Source: Streptomyces rubrogriseus (GTDB lineage: Bacteria; Actinomycetota; Actinomycetes; Streptomycetales; Streptomycetaceae). Taken from it: 64,000 nucleotides of DNA. The notes beneath the pieces were generated by a model. That model saw nothing but the letters and a program-made list of their open reading frames with translations, did not search any database and had not been told where the DNA came from. The DNA is taken from NCBI RefSeq assembly GCF_027947575.1, contig NZ_CP116256.1, forward strand, positions 3,286,001 through 3,350,000, read 5' to 3'. Each line of letters begins with the position of its first letter. Position 1 is the stretch's first letter. The translations under genes and the position numbers were made by a program. Positions 26,638 to 37,500 of the stretch are shown here, in pieces.

Positions 26638-27000
26638 ATGTCAACACCGGCCGGAAACAACAGTGGTTCGGACGGCGAGGGGTCGGGCGGTCACGGCGGC
26701 GGGATGTCTCCGGAGGAGTTCCGGGTCGCGCTCGGTGAACTCAGGCGGGCGATCGGCGCCGTGCGCGGCGAGAGTGAGCACATCGCGGGACTGATCGGCC
26801 AGGTGGAGGCCCGATTCGAGGCGGCGCAGGCCCACTGGCAGAGCCCCGCGGCCTCGACCGCCGAGGTGATGACCAGTTGGTTCGCCAGGGCCTCGCACGA
26901 TCTGGAGGAACTGCTGCGCGAGATGGCGCACCGCATGCAGACCGCCTACGACAACTACGCCTCCGCCGAGCAGGCCAACACCACCAACTCCGGAGGCTGA
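26638..27000 (+). CDS. WXG100-like ESX protein 3
   Basis: A 120-aa WXG100-like protein with a 35-residue Gly/Ser-rich leader before the hairpin. Helix 1 is EEFRVALGELRRAIGAVRGE and continues EHIAGLIGQVEARFEAAQ; the turn is HWQSPAASTAEVM (Trp kept, Gly replaced by Ser); helix 2 is SHDLEELLREMAHRMQTAYD. The ATG at 26638 has CAAGGAG 9 nt upstream. It is followed after 2 bp by WXG-like gene 4 and then eccC, so the three are one operon and gene 3/gene 4 probably form the secreted pair handled by this EccC. Confidence 0.88.
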   Translation: MSTPAGNNSGSDGEGSGGHGGGMSPEEFRVALGELRRAIGAVRGESEHIAGLIGQVEARFEAAQAHWQSPAASTAEVMTSWFARASHDLEELLREMAHRMQTAYDNYASAEQANTTNSGG

Positions 27001-27002
27001 CG

Positions 27003-27431
27003 ATGCCCGAGAGCACGAACTACGACGCCGTCACGATAAAGATCGATCCGCCGGCACTCGGCACGGAGGGCACCACACTCGTGTCGCTCGCCGGCGAGAT
27101 CGGTGAGTCGATCATGCGTGTGAACAACATCGCCGCCGGGCTGAGACTCGGCTGGGTCGCCCCGAGCGCCACGGAGGCCCAGGAGTTCGGCGACCGGTGG
27201 ACGCGCGTGATGACCGAGATGTTCGGCCAGGAGGGCGGCCAACTCGGCGTCCTTCCCGCCATCGCCGGAGGAATACTCGGCGCGGCCGTGGGCTTCAGCC
27301 ATCTGGAGAACGAACTGTGGTGGGCCTTCACCAACTTCTCCAACGAAATGGCTGTCCCGACCGGTGACGGCGGCGGGCCGTCGGACCACCTCGGACCCGA
27401 ATTCCCCTTCACTCAGGACTTCCCGAACTAA
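27003..27431 (+). CDS. WXG100-like ESX protein 4
   Basis: A 142-aa protein directly between WXG100-like gene 3 and eccC. The turn region reads LGWVAPSATEAQEFGDRW, a loose WXG variant; the preceding helix is LAGEIGESIMRVNNIAAGL and the following one RVMTEMFGQEGGQLGVLPAI. It is longer than standard WXG100 proteins because of a C-terminal segment with Trp-rich HLENELWWAFTNFSN and an acidic tail. Its stop TAA abuts the eccC ATG (TAAATG), so translation of the two is tightly linked. It is the likely heterodimer partner of gene 3. Confidence 0.8.
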   Translation: MPESTNYDAVTIKIDPPALGTEGTTLVSLAGEIGESIMRVNNIAAGLRLGWVAPSATEAQEFGDRWTRVMTEMFGQEGGQLGVLPAIAGGILGAAVGFSHLENELWWAFTNFSNEMAVPTGDGGGPSDHLGPEFPFTQDFPN

Positions 27432-30400
27432 ATGACCAGGACAAGCTTCCACCGCCCGGCCAGGACGTTCCCGCCCTCGGTCCCGGAGCAGCAGGTATCG
27501 CTGGCCGCGCCTCCGCAGAAGGCCGCGCAGAACCAGGCGCAGACCTGGCTCTACATGCTGCTTCCGCTGCTCAGCAGCATCAGCATGGCCGCCTACATGG
27601 TCACCTTCGGGCGACCCTGGATGATCATGCTGGGCATCGGCTTCGTCGTCGTCTCCATCGGAGTGACGGTCGTCGTCAGGACCCAGACCAAGAACGCCGG
27701 CCGGCGCACCCAGTACCGGCAGCGCGACCGGTACGTCGAGTACCTCGGGGACATCCGGAACCAGGCCCGCGAGTCGGCGGCGGCGCAGCGCGCGGTCGGC
27801 GCCTTCGTCCACCCGAGCCCTCAGCGCCTGTGGGCGATCGCCACCACCGGACCGCGCCGGGTGTGGGAACGCAGGCCCGCCGACGCCGACTTCCTGAAGC
27901 TACGGCTCGGCATCGGCCGAGGCGCTCCCGCGATGCGCATCGCACTGAGCCGGCACAGCGACCCCACGACGGAACACGACCAGGACGCCCGCCGCCGGGC
28001 CGAGAAGCTGTCCCGCGACTTCGAGACGGTCGGACTCCAGCCCGCCTGGGTCGACCTCGCGGGCACCGGTGTCCTGAGCCTGCTCGGGCCCGAGGAGCGC
28101 ACCGCCGAGCTGACCGGATCGCTGCTGCTGCAACTCGCCGTGCTGCACGCCCCCGACGACGTGCAGATCGCGGCCCTCGTCCGGGACGGGGGCCGCTCCT
28201 GGGCCTGGGCGAAGTGGCTGCCGCACGCCCGTCGGTCCGGCCGGGGTGAATCGGTCCCCATGATCGCGCTGAGCATGGACGGTCTCGCCGACATCCTCCA
28301 GTCCCACGTCGACCGGGTGCGTGAGGAGCGTGCCGAGCGGGCCGGCTCGCTCGGGATACGCCGCGAGGCCAGGACCGTACGGCATCTGGTGGTCGTCCTC
28401 GACGGCTTCCGGCCGGACGCGGACTGGGCCGGGCTGCCCCTGGTGTCCGACCTGCTGGCGGAGGCCGGCCCGGACAGCGGCCTGCACGTGGTGTGCGTGG
28501 TCGCCAAGGAGAGCGAGGAGCCCAGCCGGGTCGACGCCCGCGCCCGGGTGGACGCCGAGGGCGCTCTGACCCTGGAGACGCGTCACCCCGCGCTGGTCCA
28601 GACGGCCGAGGACGCGGTCGCCGACGTGTGCCCGCCGCCGCTCGGCGAGCAGACGGCCCGCGCGCTGGCCCCGCTGAGGCTGTCCGGCGAACAGGAACAG
28701 GTCCTCGCGCGAACCGTCGCCCTGCCCGAGATGCTGGGCGTGTCGGACCTCGGCGCGTTCGACCCCACCGCGCTGTGGCGCGAGCCCGACGACGAGGCGC
28801 TGCTGCGGCTGCCGATCGGCTTCACCGGCGACGGCTCCCCGCTGGTGCTGGACCTCAAGGAGTCCGCGCAGGGCGGCATCGGCCCGCACGGCCTGGTCGT
28901 CGGCGCCACCGGCTCCGGCAAGAGCGAACTGCTGCGCACGCTGGTGACGGGTCTGACCATGACCCACGCGCCCGAGCACCTCAGCTTCGTCCTGGTCGAC
29001 TTCAAGGGCGGCGCCACCTTCGCCGGCGTGACCGAACTCCCGCACGTGGCAGGTCTGATCACCAACCTCGCCGACGACCTGGCCATGGTCGACCGGGTCC
29101 GCACCGCCCTCCAGGGCGAGCAGCAGCGCCGTCAGCGGATGCTGCGCGCGGCCGGCAACGTGGACTCGGTGCGCGAGTACCAGATCCTGCGGGCGAACGG
29201 CGGCACCGACGAGGACGGCAGGCCGCTGGAGCCGATGCCGTACCTGATGATCGTCGTCGACGAGTTCGGTGAACTCCTCACCCAGCGGCCCGACTTCATC
29301 GAACTGTTCGTGCAGATAGGACGAGTCGGCCGAAGCCTCGGCATGCACCTGCTGCTGGCCACCCAGCGGCTGGACGAGGGAAGGCTGCGCGGGCTGGAGT
29401 CGCATCTGTCGTACCGCGTGTGCCTGCGCACCTTCAGCGCCCAGGAGAGCCGGGCCGTGATCGGGACCACCGACGCCTACCGGCTGCCCTCGATCCCGGG
29501 CTCCGCCTACCTCAAGGTCGACGAGTCCGTCTACGAACGCTTCCGCGTCGCCCACATATCAGGTGTCCACGAGGAGGCCGACGCACACGTGACGCAGACC
29601 GGACCGCCCCCGGTGCCCGTCCCGTTCGGCCTGCGCACCGCCGAGGACGCCCAGGAGGAGGACGGCGACGAGGCCGAGCCCTCGGTCTCCCCGCCCCGCA
29701 CGCTGCCGGGTCGGCGCACCGAGATGCAGGTCGTCGTCGAACAGGTGAAGGCGCACGGCAGCCCCGTGCACCAGGTGTGGCTGCCGCCCCTGCCCCCGGT
29801 GATCGAACTCGAATCGGTACTCGCCCCACTGGAGAGCGACGACGAGCGGGGACACCACTCCCTGCTGTGGCCCCAGGGCGGCGGACTCACCTTCCCGGTC
29901 GGCGTGGTGGACCTCCCGGCCCGTCAGGAACAGCGCGCCCTGCTCCTCGACCTGTCCGGCCAGCAGGGGCACCTCATCCTGGTCGGCGCACCCCAGTCCG
30001 GCAAGAGCACCCTGCTGCGCTCCCTCATGCTCAGCGCCATGCTCACCCACACCCCGGACGAACTCCAGTTCACGGGCATCGACTTCGGCGGTGGCAGTCT
30101 CATCGGTCTGGAGAACGCCCCCCACGTGTCGGGCATCACCACCCGGCACGACGAGGCACGCACCCGGCGCGCCCTCGCGGTGGTCCGCCGACTGGTCGAC
30201 GAACGCGAACGGCTCTACCAGGAACTGCGCGTCGACTCCGCGGCGGACTTCCGCCGGCTCCGCGACGAGAAGGCCCTGCCCCCCGGGGTCAACGCCGCCG
30301 ACGTCGTCCTCGTCGTGGACAACTGGAGCGCGTTGCGCGCCACCGTGGAGGAGGCCGAGGCGATCGTCCCCGACATCGCCGTACGCGGCCTCAACGTGGG

Positions 30401-31493
30401 CGTGCACCTGGTACTCACCGCCAACCGCTGGGCGGAGCTGCGGGCCAACCTGCGCGACACCATCACCGGACGCCTCGAGCTGCGGCTGGCCGAGCCCGCC
30501 GAGTCGGAGATCTCCCGGCCGCTGGCCAAGCAGTTGCGTGCCTTCGTCCCGGGGCGCGGCCTCGCGGCACCGGGCAGCTTCTTCCAGGCGGCGCTGCCCC
30601 GCCTGGACGGCGCCGCGTCCGTCGACAACCTGACCAAGGCACAGGAGACCGTGGTCGCGGATCTCGCCACGGCCTGGAAGGGCGCCGTGGCCCCGCCGTT
30701 GCGCGTGCTGGCCGACGTGGTGACGCCGAAGGACCTGGCGCAGGCCGTGGAAACCCTCCCCGGAGGTGCCGAGGCGCTGCCCGCGGGTGCCGTGCCGATC
30801 GGCATCGGGGAGTTCGACCTGGCCCCCGCGGTCATCGACCTGGAGACGCACGGGCCGCACTTCCTGGTCTACGGCGACCCCGGATCGGGCAAGACGTCGT
30901 TCCTCCGGTCCTGGATGCGGCAGACGGCCGCTCGCCGGTCGCCCTGGGACGTGCGGTTCATCGTCGTCGACTACCGGCGCGGACTGCTGGGCGCGGTGCC
31001 CGACGACTACATGGGGGCGGTCGCCGGCGACCCGGACACCGCCACCGCGTACCTCGGACAGGTGGTGGAGAAGCTGAAGGAGCGCATGCCGCCACCCGGC
31101 ATCACCCCGCGCCGGCTCAAGGAACGCGACTGGTGGGCCGGCCCCGAGCTGTACCTGGTCGTGGACGACTACGACCTCGTCGCCCCCGCCGGGGCGGGCG
31201 GACGCGGGCCGCTGGCCGCGATCGGCGACTATGTGACCCAGGCCGCCGAGATCGGCTTCCACGTGGTGCTGGCCCGCCGCGGCGGCGGACTGTCCCGCTC
31301 CCTCTCCGACCCGGTCGGCGGACGCATCCGTGAACTGGGAGCCGACGGGCTGCTGCTGTCGGGCGACCCCCGCGAGGGGTCCGTCCTGCACGACCAGCGG
31401 GCCCGGCGCCTGCCACCCGGCCGCGGCCTCCTCGTCTCCCGCCGCACCGGTGCCGCCCTGCTGCAGACCGTCTACGACCCGGCCGACGACTAG
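27432..31493 (+). CDS. eccC: Type VII secretion ATPase EccC (FtsK/SpoIIIE family)
   Basis: A 1353-aa motor of the ESX system that binds WXG100 substrates and drives export. The N-terminus has two membrane helices (LYMLLPLLSSISMAAYMV and WMIMLGIGFVVVSIGVTVVV). Three FtsK-like ATPase domains follow, with P-loops GATGSGKSE (491-499), GAPQSGKST (852-860) and GDPGSGKTS (1148-1156). The first Walker B is visible in PYLMIVVDEFGEL. All three P-loops are intact, whereas the second and third domains are often degenerate in the family. It is a fused EccCa-EccCb form. The ATG overlaps the TAA-ATG junction with the WXG-like gene. A hairpin and then the giant gene follow, making the giant protein the leading substrate candidate. 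Confidence 0.96.
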   Translation: MTRTSFHRPARTFPPSVPEQQVSLAAPPQKAAQNQAQTWLYMLLPLLSSISMAAYMVTFGRPWMIMLGIGFVVVSIGVTVVVRTQTKNAGRRTQYRQRDRYVEYLGDIRNQARESAAAQRAVGAFVHPSPQRLWAIATTGPRRVWERRPADADFLKLRLGIGRGAPAMRIALSRHSDPTTEHDQDARRRAEKLSRDFETVGLQPAWVDLAGTGVLSLLGPEERTAELTGSLLLQLAVLHAPDDVQIAALVRDGGRSWAWAKWLPHARRSGRGESVPMIALSMDGLADILQSHVDRVREERAERAGSLGIRREARTVRHLVVVLDGFRPDADWAGLPLVSDLLAEAGPDSGLHVVCVVAKESEEPSRVDARARVDAEGALTLETRHPALVQTAEDAVADVCPPPLGEQTARALAPLRLSGEQEQVLARTVALPEMLGVSDLGAFDPTALWREPDDEALLRLPIGFTGDGSPLVLDLKESAQGGIGPHGLVVGATGSGKSELLRTLVTGLTMTHAPEHLSFVLVDFKGGATFAGVTELPHVAGLITNLADDLAMVDRVRTALQGEQQRRQRMLRAAGNVDSVREYQILRANGGTDEDGRPLEPMPYLMIVVDEFGELLTQRPDFIELFVQIGRVGRSLGMHLLLATQRLDEGRLRGLESHLSYRVCLRTFSAQESRAVIGTTDAYRLPSIPGSAYLKVDESVYERFRVAHISGVHEEADAHVTQTGPPPVPVPFGLRTAEDAQEEDGDEAEPSVSPPRTLPGRRTEMQVVVEQVKAHGSPVHQVWLPPLPPVIELESVLAPLESDDERGHHSLLWPQGGGLTFPVGVVDLPARQEQRALLLDLSGQQGHLILVGAPQSGKSTLLRSLMLSAMLTHTPDELQFTGIDFGGGSLIGLENAPHVSGITTRHDEARTRRALAVVRRLVDERERLYQELRVDSAADFRRLRDEKALPPGVNAADVVLVVDNWSALRATVEEAEAIVPDIAVRGLNVGVHLVLTANRWAELRANLRDTITGRLELRLAEPAESEISRPLAKQLRAFVPGRGLAAPGSFFQAALPRLDGAASVDNLTKAQETVVADLATAWKGAVAPPLRVLADVVTPKDLAQAVETLPGGAEALPAGAVPIGIGEFDLAPAVIDLETHGPHFLVYGDPGSGKTSFLRSWMRQTAARRSPWDVRFIVVDYRRGLLGAVPDDYMGAVAGDPDTATAYLGQVVEKLKERMPPPGITPRRLKERDWWAGPELYLVVDDYDLVAPAGAGGRGPLAAIGDYVTQAAEIGFHVVLARRGGGLSRSLSDPVGGRIRELGADGLLLSGDPREGSVLHDQRARRLPPGRGLLVSRRTGAALLQTVYDPADD

Positions 31494-31496
31494 CCG

Positions 31497-31523
31497 GTGC
31501 GCGGGGCCGACGGCTCCGCGCAC
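31497..31523 (+). terminator. Hairpin between eccC and the giant gene
   Basis: GTGCGCGGGGCC (31497-31508) pairs with GGCTCCGCGCAC (31512-31523) with one mismatch and a GAC loop. It sits 4 nt after the eccC stop and 75 nt before the giant gene. It may terminate or attenuate transcription so that the 18.75-kb gene is made in smaller amounts or from its own promoter. Confidence 0.6.
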
Positions 31524-31597
31524 CACCGAGACCGACACGCGAACCTCTTGACCGGACCGCGGTCTTCCGCCCCGGCCCCCGCTTGTGAGGACACACC

Positions 31598-34500
31598 ATG
31601 CCAGTCCACTACGACGACGCGCACATCCGAGAACTCGGCCAACTGTGGATCTCCACCGGCGAGATGCTGCAGGAAGCCGTCGGGGTCATGGACGGCGCCG
31701 TGAGTTCCATGGCCGGAGGCTGGACGGGCAAGGCGGGCCACGCGGCGGAACTCGTCTGGAACGGTGTCGCCGACCACAACATCCGGCACGCGCTGCTGGA
31801 GGCGGGCACGGTGGCGGTCGAGATCGGGCAGGCGATCATCAACTACGCCGACGAGTTGCAGAAGGCCATCGACGAGATCAACCGCGCGGCCCTCATCGGA
31901 GCGCTGACCACGATCTTCGGCATGGTCCTCGGCGTCGCCTCGTTCGGCATCGGCGCCGTCCTGGCGCGGCTCACCTCGCTCGTGGGCCAACTGGTGCAGA
32001 GCATCGCCTCCAGCATCTCCCGGATCGCCGCCGCGGCCGCGAACGTCGGACGGGCGGCGGCGTTCACGGCGGACTCGGTGCTCAACGCGGGCGTGACCCT
32101 CGGCACCGACCTGTTCGCGGGATGGCTGGGCTCCAAGGCGGGGCACGGGCCCATGCACATCGACTGGGAGTCCGAGGGCATCAACATGGGCCTGGGCGTG
32201 TGGACGGGCTGGGGGATGGGCGGAGTCGACATCCTCAAGGGCCCGAACACCGCCGCGGGCGGCAAGGGCCTGCCGAACGTCTCCACCCCCGGCCCCGCCC
32301 CCAGCCCCAGCAAGGCGTCCAGCCTCTCCGTGCCGCACGCGGGCAACAACATCCCGAACGTCGGGCTGCCGCACGTGGGAGACCTCGCCCCCTTCCCGAA
32401 CTCGGTCGTCCAGACCAACCACGCACCGCCCACCGGCGCCGGCGTCACCAACCCCGTAAGCGCCGCGCCCGGACCGAACGCCGGTGCACCCGGCACCACC
32501 ACCCCGCTACCGGGCACCGTGCGCCCCGGGCAGGAGCGGCCGGGCACTCGGACCCCCGGCACGGCCCGGACGGACTCCCCGGCACCACACCCCCTCCCCG
32601 CCCCCTCCGCGGACCGGACCGCGGGCGGCGGACAGCCGCCCCACACCGTCCGGCCCGGTCAGGTCCACCCCGAGGGGACGTCCCCGGCGGTGTCGGGTCC
32701 GACGGCGCCGACCGCGGTGCGGCCGGGGGAGGTCCGTACCGACGGGAGCACGCCTGCCGTCACAGGACCGAACGCGCCGGTCACCCCGCGGCCGGGGGAG
32801 GTCCGTGGCGGCGGAAGCACGCCCGCCGCCACGGCACCGAACGCGCCGGTCACTCCCCGGCCGGGCAACCAGCTTCCCCACACCGCGGGCAACGACCTCG
32901 CCACCGGCAGCGGCACCCCGCCCGCCCCCGTACGCAGTAGTCCCTCCACCCCCCAGACGCCGCACGCCTTCCTGGACGGTCCGCGCAGCGCCGGCCTCCC
33001 GGACGCCCCGGGGGTCTCCCCGAGCCCGCACGGCGGCGCCGGAGCGGTGCGCGAGACCACCCCCGCGGGCCCCGGCGGCGTGCCACGCACGAACAGTCCC
33101 CGGGGCGAACAGAACACCCCCACCGCGACGTCACACGCCCCGGGCTCGGGGGAGACGACCCCGCGCAACACCGTCACCTCGCACCCGGGCAACCTCCAGG
33201 CCCCCCTCGCCGAGAGTGCCGCGGGCGGGGGCACCACGGTCCACGACGCACCCCAGGGAGCCCCGCACCGCGGCGCGCGTCCGGTCGAGCCCGGCCACGA
33301 GGCCGCCGCCGTGCCCGCGCGCCGCGACCCTGCCGCACAGGACACGCCCGGCCCCCAGAGTCCGCACACCCCCGCTCCCGACGGCGGCGCGACGCCCGAG
33401 CGGCAGTGGCACACCTATCGGCAGGAGCACAACGAGCGGACCCTGCCCGTCGTCGAGGCCGAGGCCCGGCTGGAGTTCCGCGGGGAGGAACTCACCGCCT
33501 CGTGGAACAAGGCGTACGACACGTTCGCCGACAACAACGTGTTCGGCGGTACGCGCGTCGCCCGGGACGGGCACCAGATGCGCAACGCCCACTGGCAATG
33601 GCGCCATGACATCACCCAGCAGTTCCGGGCCGAGGTCGAGAGCACGGGACGCGTCTCCTCCGAGGCGTTCGACCGCATCGTCCACGACGCCAAGGCGAGC
33701 GCCCACAACTACATCGTGCGCGCCGACCAGAAGGAGAGGTTCGCCGCTGTCGTCAAGGAACGGATCGACTCCTACAAGGCGAACCGGTTCGGTGACGGGG
33801 AACTGCTGCCGGACTTTCAGCACGCGCCCACGAAATCCGTCTTCGACAAGGACCTCAACCGATTCGTCAAGGACGACAGCAAGCTGTACGGCCACCCCGA
33901 CGACGGCACCGCCGCGCCCGGCGACCCCTTCCGTGACCGGTCGCACGACTACAACGTGCTGGAGCAGTACTACCTCGCCAAGGAGGCCCAGCTCGACGGG
34001 ATCCTCGACCGGTACCTGCACCACGGGGAGACCGGCGGGGAACTGCCCGCCCGCACGGGCCGTGAGATCGACACCCTCGTGGAGGGCGTGTTCGACGACA
34101 TCGGGGCCATCGCATCCCGGGAACGGGACATCCGGACCGCGACCGGCGAGCAGTTCGACGACGTCGTCCGGTGGAACTCGCGGGGCCGCGACGCGCTGTC
34201 CGAGGACTTCGTGGCCAAGGTGCGCCAGGACTTCGAGTACGACCTGCGCACCGACCACGACCTCGTGTTCCGCCACGGCGACGGAGCCGGCGCCCGCGCG
34301 CTGTGGGACCTGAGGACGAGCCGGGCGATCGACGAACTCCCCGGCCGCATCGCCAAGGAGCACTTCGTCCGGGGCCGAGTGGCCGAGGAGACCGCCTTCG
34401 CGCAGAACCACCTGTCCCAGTTGGGCGAGGACTTCCTCGGGCGCTTCGGCGAGGGCGGCCGCGAGCGCGTGGTCGCCGAGTACCTCGACGCCGTACGGGC

Positions 34501-37500
34501 CACCGCCCAGCGGCACTTCGACGAGCGGCTGGACGGCCCGGCGAGGGCCGGGGAGACCGCCGCGGAGTGGTCCGGCGCCCGTGACGACCTGCGTACCTCG
34601 CTGCCCGACCGCATCCGGCACGAGGGCGACCTCCAGGCCGTCGTCGGCGAGGCCGCCCACGCCTTCCACGAGATCGCGGGCCACCCCGGCAGCACCGAGG
34701 CCTTCCCCCTGCACGAGGACACCCTCGGCAGGCTGGGCAACGACTTCCGCACGGAGCGCGCCACCCGGTACGACGAACTTTTCGCCCCCGAGGGGCACCG
34801 GACCTCGGCCTGGCTGTCGCACGAGTCGCGCGCCGAGGACGGCTTCCAGGCCCGCCTCGACGACCTGCGCGACGGCGACTTCATGCCCGAGCTGCGGAGC
34901 TGGTCCTACCCGGTCTTCCAGGACTGGCGCGCGGCTTCGGCCCCGTCCGGCGAGGGACACCCGGCCGCCCGCCCGGGCACCCCGGACCGGCCCGTCTCCA
35001 TGGACGGCGACGCCGCCCCCGGGCACCGGACATCCACCCCCGCACACGACGCGGCCTCCGAGGCACCGGCTCCCGCGCCCTCGCGGACACCGGCGCCCCC
35101 GCGGCCGGACCCGGCCGCGCACACGCAGGTGTCCGCGCAGCCACAGACCGAGCCATCCGCACCCGTACACACGCGGCTGGAGGCGCAGGCCCCACCACGC
35201 ACCCGGACCGAGCCGCCGACGCAGACCGACGCCGCCCCGCAACCACTCGGTACGCGGGACCAGGCAGCGCCGGCACAGGTCACCCTGGACCGGGATGCGG
35301 CCGGCGCGCCCGGAACCGCGGTCCGCACACCCGACGTGAGCGCCCACACCTCGGAGCGGCAGCACCGAGCGCAGCAGCCGGCGCAGGCATTGCGCCAGGA
35401 CGAGCCACGGCCCTTGGACGAGGGCTTCGGCAGGCCGACGGCGGTCCCGCACCACGCGGTCCCGTCCGTCGACCCGGCCGAGCTGGCGAAGACCATCCGG
35501 GGCGTGCTGGCGGAGCGCGGCATCGAGGACCTCCCGTCGGGCCGGCTCCACCGGGCCCACGAGGATCTGCTGAACGTCGGCATCCTCACCCCGCGGTCGA
35601 CGCTCGCCGAACGGGCTTCGGTCGTAGCGGAGTTCGTGACCGAAAGCGAGCGTCTGACCGAGGCGGTCAACGACGAGCTGGGTGCGAGGGCAGGCCGGCC
35701 GGTGACCTACGAGGAGGTCGGCGACGCGGCGTGGCAGCTGGCGTCGGAGACCGGCGAGGGGTTCACGTCCCTGTCGGTCCCCGCGCAGGTGGAGGCCATC
35801 GCCGACCACATCCTGGGTACGCCCCGGCAGGACCGGGCCGAGACCACGGCAGCGCGCACGGTGGACAAGGGCAAAGCCGTGGACCGCGGCCGGGACGCCG
35901 ACCCGCAGGAGCGCACCGGGGAGCCGGTGGACGGCTTCGACCAGGACCGGGCCCTGCGCGAGCTGCAGGCGCAGGACCCACTGCTGCGCGACCTGACCCC
36001 GGGCGAACTGCGCGACGCCTTCCGCATCCAGGAGCACACCGATCCCGCCGTCGCCGGGGCGGAGCGGCTCACCCGTCTGCACCACCTGGGCCGGATCGGC
36101 CGCGAGCTGCACCTGCACGGTGTCGAAGCCGCCTGGGACCTGGCCGGACGGCTGTCCGAGCACGGCGACCGGACGGGCCTGTTCGGCGGCAGCTCCGAGC
36201 CGGCGGCGACCTCGACCGCCGGTCAGCCCGCAGATCCTCCGGGCACGACGCAGACCGCTGCGCAGGCGCACTTCGCACATCCGGAGGCGCACCTGAGCGC
36301 CGACCCCAAGTCGTTCCTCGGAACGCACGTGCTGTCCCTGGACATGAAGACCGGTCTCGAGACGCACGCCCCGGGTCTGGGACCGAAGGACCTGGACGAC
36401 TTCATCAACGCCCTGTCGATTCTGCCGGGCCACGCGGGGCACCTGTCGGAGCACCGCTTCGTACTGTCCCAGCGGGGCGTGGACACCGCGGGGAAGGCGG
36501 TGTTCGCGCTGGCCCCGGCGGTCGAGTGGTACGTCGGGCACTACGGCACCGACCGCTTCTCCTTCCACGAGGACACGGTCCTGCCCGCCCCGAGACCCGA
36601 GGGCGAGTACGTGAACGCCGTCTTCGTGCCCTACCTGACGCGCGGCTCGGAGGACTACGCGGAGAACGTCGGTCACGCGGACGTCCTGGCACACCCCGGC
36701 CTGTCGGACCCCCGCCTGGTGCTGACGCCGACGATGAACGGCTGCGCCTACGCCGTCACGCCCTCGACGCGGGAGGGCCGGATCACGGTGTGGCACTACC
36801 AGTCCCCGGACACCAAGATGCCTGCCCCGGTGGTGTTCCGCAGGGAGCAGCGGCCGACGGACTGGTACGGCGCGGGCGAGTACTACGGCGGCGTCGCGGA
36901 AGGGGAGCTGTTCGAGGTCGCCAACGTGATGGCGTACGGCAGGGACGGCTGGGAGATCGTCAGCCAGGAGACCCACACGGGCGCGACGGACACCACGACG
37001 ACCCTGGCCCGCGTCCGCAGCCGCGCGGTGCACACGGAACCGGGCCACGAGCTGACGTACACGAAGACCGCCTACCAGAGCCTGGTCCACAGCGAACTGC
37101 ACGACTGGGACCTGCCGCAGGCGCTCCGCAACATCGAGGGCGTGCGACCCCAAGGCCCGGACACCCAGATGCTGCGCGCACTGCACGACCGTATCGCCGC
37201 GCACATCCAGGGCGAGATCGACCGGCTCGGCGCGCCCACGACGTTCGACGAACTGCGCGGCCTCGCGGACACGTTCTCGAACGGGCGGGCAGCGCTGAAG
37301 ACCGACCTGGAGGAACAGGTCGCGCGCGCCGCCGCCGAGGCCGCCTCGTGGGCCACCACGGAGAAGACCAAGGCGGCGGTCACGACGCGACGCGACCACG
37401 CCGAACGGATGGTCGACCAGTTCGTCAACCGGCCCGGCCAGGACTGGATCGAACAGTTGCGCGGCGAGTCGGCCCCGGAGCACCCGCGGACGACGGCCGC

